Positions 5,937 through 7,692 of a stretch of 7,692 nt of DNA are shown piece by piece (position 1 is the stretch's first letter; each line of letters opens with the position of its first letter). The translations under genes were made by a program, and so were the position numbers. The stretch covers positions 1-7,692 of the forward strand of contig JAEWJG010000083.1 of assembly GCA_023386675.1 (NCBI GenBank), written 5' to 3'. This DNA is from Actinomycetes bacterium. Lineage in GTDB: Bacteria; Actinomycetota; Actinomycetes; Actinomycetales; Microbacteriaceae. The notes beneath the pieces were generated by a model, which was given only the letters and a program-made list of their open reading frames with translations, was not told where the DNA came from and did not search any database.

Positions 5937-7691
5937 ATGCGGAATGTCCCGAAGGCGTTGCTGGCGGGCGCGGCGGTCGCCGCCCTCGCGATCTTCGCCG
6001 TGCCGACAGCGGCGAACGCCGCCGACTCGGTGACGACGATCCCGGTGGGCAGCGCACCGGTCTCGGTCGCGATCGCTCCGGACGGCACGGTCTACACGGC
6101 CGACGTCGACGGCTTCACGGTGTCCCGGATCGCGAACCCCGGAACGCCCAGCCAGTCCGTCTCGACGATCCCGCTCGGCACCGGACCGCGGTCCATCGCC
6201 GTCGCTCCGGATGGCACCGTCTACACGGCGAACTTCACGGCCGCGTACCTGACGCAGATCACGAATGCCGGCACCAGCAGCCAGGCGGTGAACCAGATCC
6301 CCCTCGCCACGCCGGAGGTCGCGGTGGCGGTCGCCCCGGACGGCACGGTCTACGCCGCCGGTCAGAACACCCAGACACTCACGCAGATCACCAACCCCGG
6401 TACCACCAACCAAGTCGTCACCACGATCCCGCTCGGCAGGACTGCGATCTCGCTGGCCGTGGCACCCGATGGGTCCCTCTACGCCGCCGGCGAGGACAGC
6501 AACAGCCTCTCCCACATCGTGGACCCGGAGTCGGCAACGCCCACCGTGTCCACGATCGCCCTCTCCACGAGTCCGTACGAGGTGCGAGTGGGCCCGGACG
6601 GCACGGTCTACACGGCCGACCGCCAGGCGAACACCGTCACCAGCATCACGAACCCCGATTCGCCGACACAGGCCATGACGACCATCCCCGTCGGTTCCAG
6701 CCCCGACTCCGTCGCCATCGCGCCCGACGGCACCCTGTATGTCGCGAACTCCGGCGACAACACGGTCATGCGGATCACGGGCCCGGGGCTGCCCGGTCAG
6801 TCGATCACCACCATCCAGGTCGGCGCCTCACCGTCTTCCGTGGGGATCGCTCCGAACGGCGACATCTATGTGGCCGACTACGGGGACAACACCGTGTCGC
6901 GGATCACGGAGGCCATCGCCCCGGCGTTCACGGCTGCTGCTCCATCACCGTCGGCGACGGTGGGCACGGCCTACTCGTACACGTTCACCGCGTCGGGTGT
7001 CCCCGCACCGACGTTCGCGCTCGTGGCCGGTGACACGCTGCCCGCCGGGCTGACGCTGGACTCCACCACGGGAGTCCTCTCGGGCACACCGACGACGGCC
7101 GCCGCGACCACGTTCCGCGTGGCAGCGACGAACGTCGCCGGCACGGACACGACCGGTCCCCTCACGATCACCGTCGCTCCCGTTCCAGTGCCCCCGCTGC
7201 CGCAGCCGGCGATCACCTCGCCGCAGCCGGGCCAGCAGGTCGGCAGCCCGGTGACCTTCACCGGGAAGGGCAACCCCGGCGACTACATCGCGCTCATCGC
7301 CTACCCGACGGGAACGCCGCCCCAGTCCTCGCAGCCGGTCGACGCGGCCTTCGCGGAAGCGAACCCGATCACGGTGGCAGCGGATGGAACGTGGACGGTG
7401 ACCCGTACGCTCGCGCCCGGGTCGACGACCGTGTTCGCGGTCGCGTTCACTCGCAACGCGGCGGGCGTCGTGACGAACACCTCGGCAGCGACACAGCCGA
7501 TCACCTTCACCGTCACCGCCCCGACCGCACCCGCGGCGGTCTCGACGGCCGGTCCGTCCACGGGCGCGCTGGCGGCCACCGGCGCCGACGGCTCCTGGTC
7601 GATGGCTGCGGCCGGGATCGCCGCACTCCTCGCCGCTGCGGGTGCCGGCGCGCTCCTGATCCAGCGCCGTCGGGGCAGCCGCCGGTCCTGA
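5937..7691 (+). CDS. Wall-anchored seven-bladed beta-propeller protein with Ig-like domains and LAATG sorting signal
   Basis: This 584-residue surface protein is complete, with its TGA one base before the window ends. A signal peptide (1-28) has probable cleavage at ANA|AD. Seven 43-residue NHL/YVTN-like repeats follow (about 32-326), each shaped like V-x-T-I-P-x-G ... V-A-P-D-G-T-V-Y-x-A ... I-x-N-P; this count fits a closed seven-bladed propeller. Residues about 330-415 form an He_PIG-type Ig-like domain (VGTAYSYTFTASG, LPAGLTLDSTTGVLSGTP, VAATNVAG). After a Pro-rich linker, about 424-528 is a second Ig-like domain. The C-terminus has LAATG (545-549), a hydrophobic span (about 555-576) and RRRGSRRS, a class-E-like sortase signal for covalent wall attachment. 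ATG 5937 has GGAG six bases upstream and opens directly into the signal peptide; in-frame starts further upstream do not. The ligand is unknown: such domains usually mediate binding, and no catalytic motif is visible. Confidence 0.9.
   Translation: MRNVPKALLAGAAVAALAIFAVPTAANAADSVTTIPVGSAPVSVAIAPDGTVYTADVDGFTVSRIANPGTPSQSVSTIPLGTGPRSIAVAPDGTVYTANFTAAYLTQITNAGTSSQAVNQIPLATPEVAVAVAPDGTVYAAGQNTQTLTQITNPGTTNQVVTTIPLGRTAISLAVAPDGSLYAAGEDSNSLSHIVDPESATPTVSTIALSTSPYEVRVGPDGTVYTADRQANTVTSITNPDSPTQAMTTIPVGSSPDSVAIAPDGTLYVANSGDNTVMRITGPGLPGQSITTIQVGASPSSVGIAPNGDIYVADYGDNTVSRITEAIAPAFTAAAPSPSATVGTAYSYTFTASGVPAPTFALVAGDTLPAGLTLDSTTGVLSGTPTTAAATTFRVAATNVAGTDTTGPLTITVAPVPVPPLPQPAITSPQPGQQVGSPVTFTGKGNPGDYIALIAYPTGTPPQSSQPVDAAFAEANPITVAADGTWTVTRTLAPGSTTVFAVAFTRNAAGVVTNTSAATQPITFTVTAPTAPAAVSTAGPSTGALAATGADGSWSMAAAGIAALLAAAGAGALLIQRRRGSRRS
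6030..6914 (+). repeat. Seven tandem 129-bp coding repeats (propeller blades)
   Basis: Blades begin at 6030, 6159, 6288, 6417, 6546, 6675 and 6804, an exact 129-bp period with no insertion or deletion between them; the seventh ends before its linker. The conserved core is APDGTVYTA or close variants. The DNA has diverged, but a 27-bp block is identical between blade 1 (6078-6104) and blade 5 (6594-6620), offset by exactly four periods, and the first 18 bp of it recur in blade 3 (from 6336). Confidence 0.9.
7569..7688 (+). other. LAATG cell-wall sorting signal (coding region)
   Basis: This encodes residues 545-584: LAATG, a short polar spacer (ADGSW), an Ala/Leu-rich membrane span and a terminal RRRGSRRS. 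The order motif, hydrophobic span, positive tail is the standard sortase substrate plan, and LAxTG is the form recognised by actinobacterial class E sortases. No sortase gene is in the window, so the enzyme must be encoded elsewhere. Confidence 0.8.
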
Positions 7692-7692
7692 C

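Noticed and set aside
5738..7033. 431-codon overlapping plus-strand frame
   Set aside because: It is Arg/His/Gly-rich low-complexity translation of the propeller gene in another frame, with no domain or start signal.
1..7692. Mobile element, CRISPR, toxin-antitoxin or phage-defence system
   Set aside because: No transposase, integrase, short spaced repeats, nuclease or small paired genes were found, and base composition looks even across the window.

Overview
The window looks like chromosomal DNA from a high-G+C actinobacterium, most likely of the Microbacteriaceae type (Leifsonia or Microbacterium-like). The reasons are strong G/C bias at third codon positions, AGGAG-type ribosome binding sites, two Lrp/AsnC regulators of an actinobacterial style, a DtxR/IdeR-like operator, and an LAxTG wall-sorting signal. 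The genus is an inference. No mobile element, CRISPR array, tRNA or rRNA was seen.

Layout. Bases 1-1078 hold two paralogous Lrp/AsnC-family regulators in convergent orientation, whose stop codons are only 7 bp apart. At 1157-1603, divergent from the second regulator, lies a small DUF1905/YdeI-like protein. It converges on a ZIP-family metal transporter (2489-1626, minus strand), with a hairpin between the two stops. The 247-bp region 2490-2736 separates the ZIP gene from a divergent 965-residue secreted protein (2737-5634, plus) that fuses a YVTN-type beta-propeller to an alkaline-phosphatase-superfamily phosphoesterase domain. A strong GC hairpin (5668-5700) ends that gene. After a 236-bp unexplained stretch comes a 584-residue wall-anchored protein (5937-7691, plus): signal peptide, seven 43-residue propeller blades, an He_PIG/Ig-like domain, a second Ig-like domain and an LAATG sorting signal.

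How the parts may work together. The clearest regulatory story is the 2490-2736 region. It carries a 19-bp IdeR/DtxR-like box close to the metal transporter and GTTCACC-type elements resembling a PHO box close to the phosphatase. This suggests metal-limited expression of the importer beside phosphate-limited expression of a metal-dependent secreted phosphatase; it is inference from motifs. The two secreted propeller proteins are neighbours on the same strand but appear to be separate transcription units. The two Lrp regulators are probably independent of the rest.

I do not see a clearly new multi-gene system. The most worthwhile leads are the dual-control intergenic region, the ENRGYD variant of the phosphatase metal motif, and the indel-free seven-blade wall-anchored propeller.
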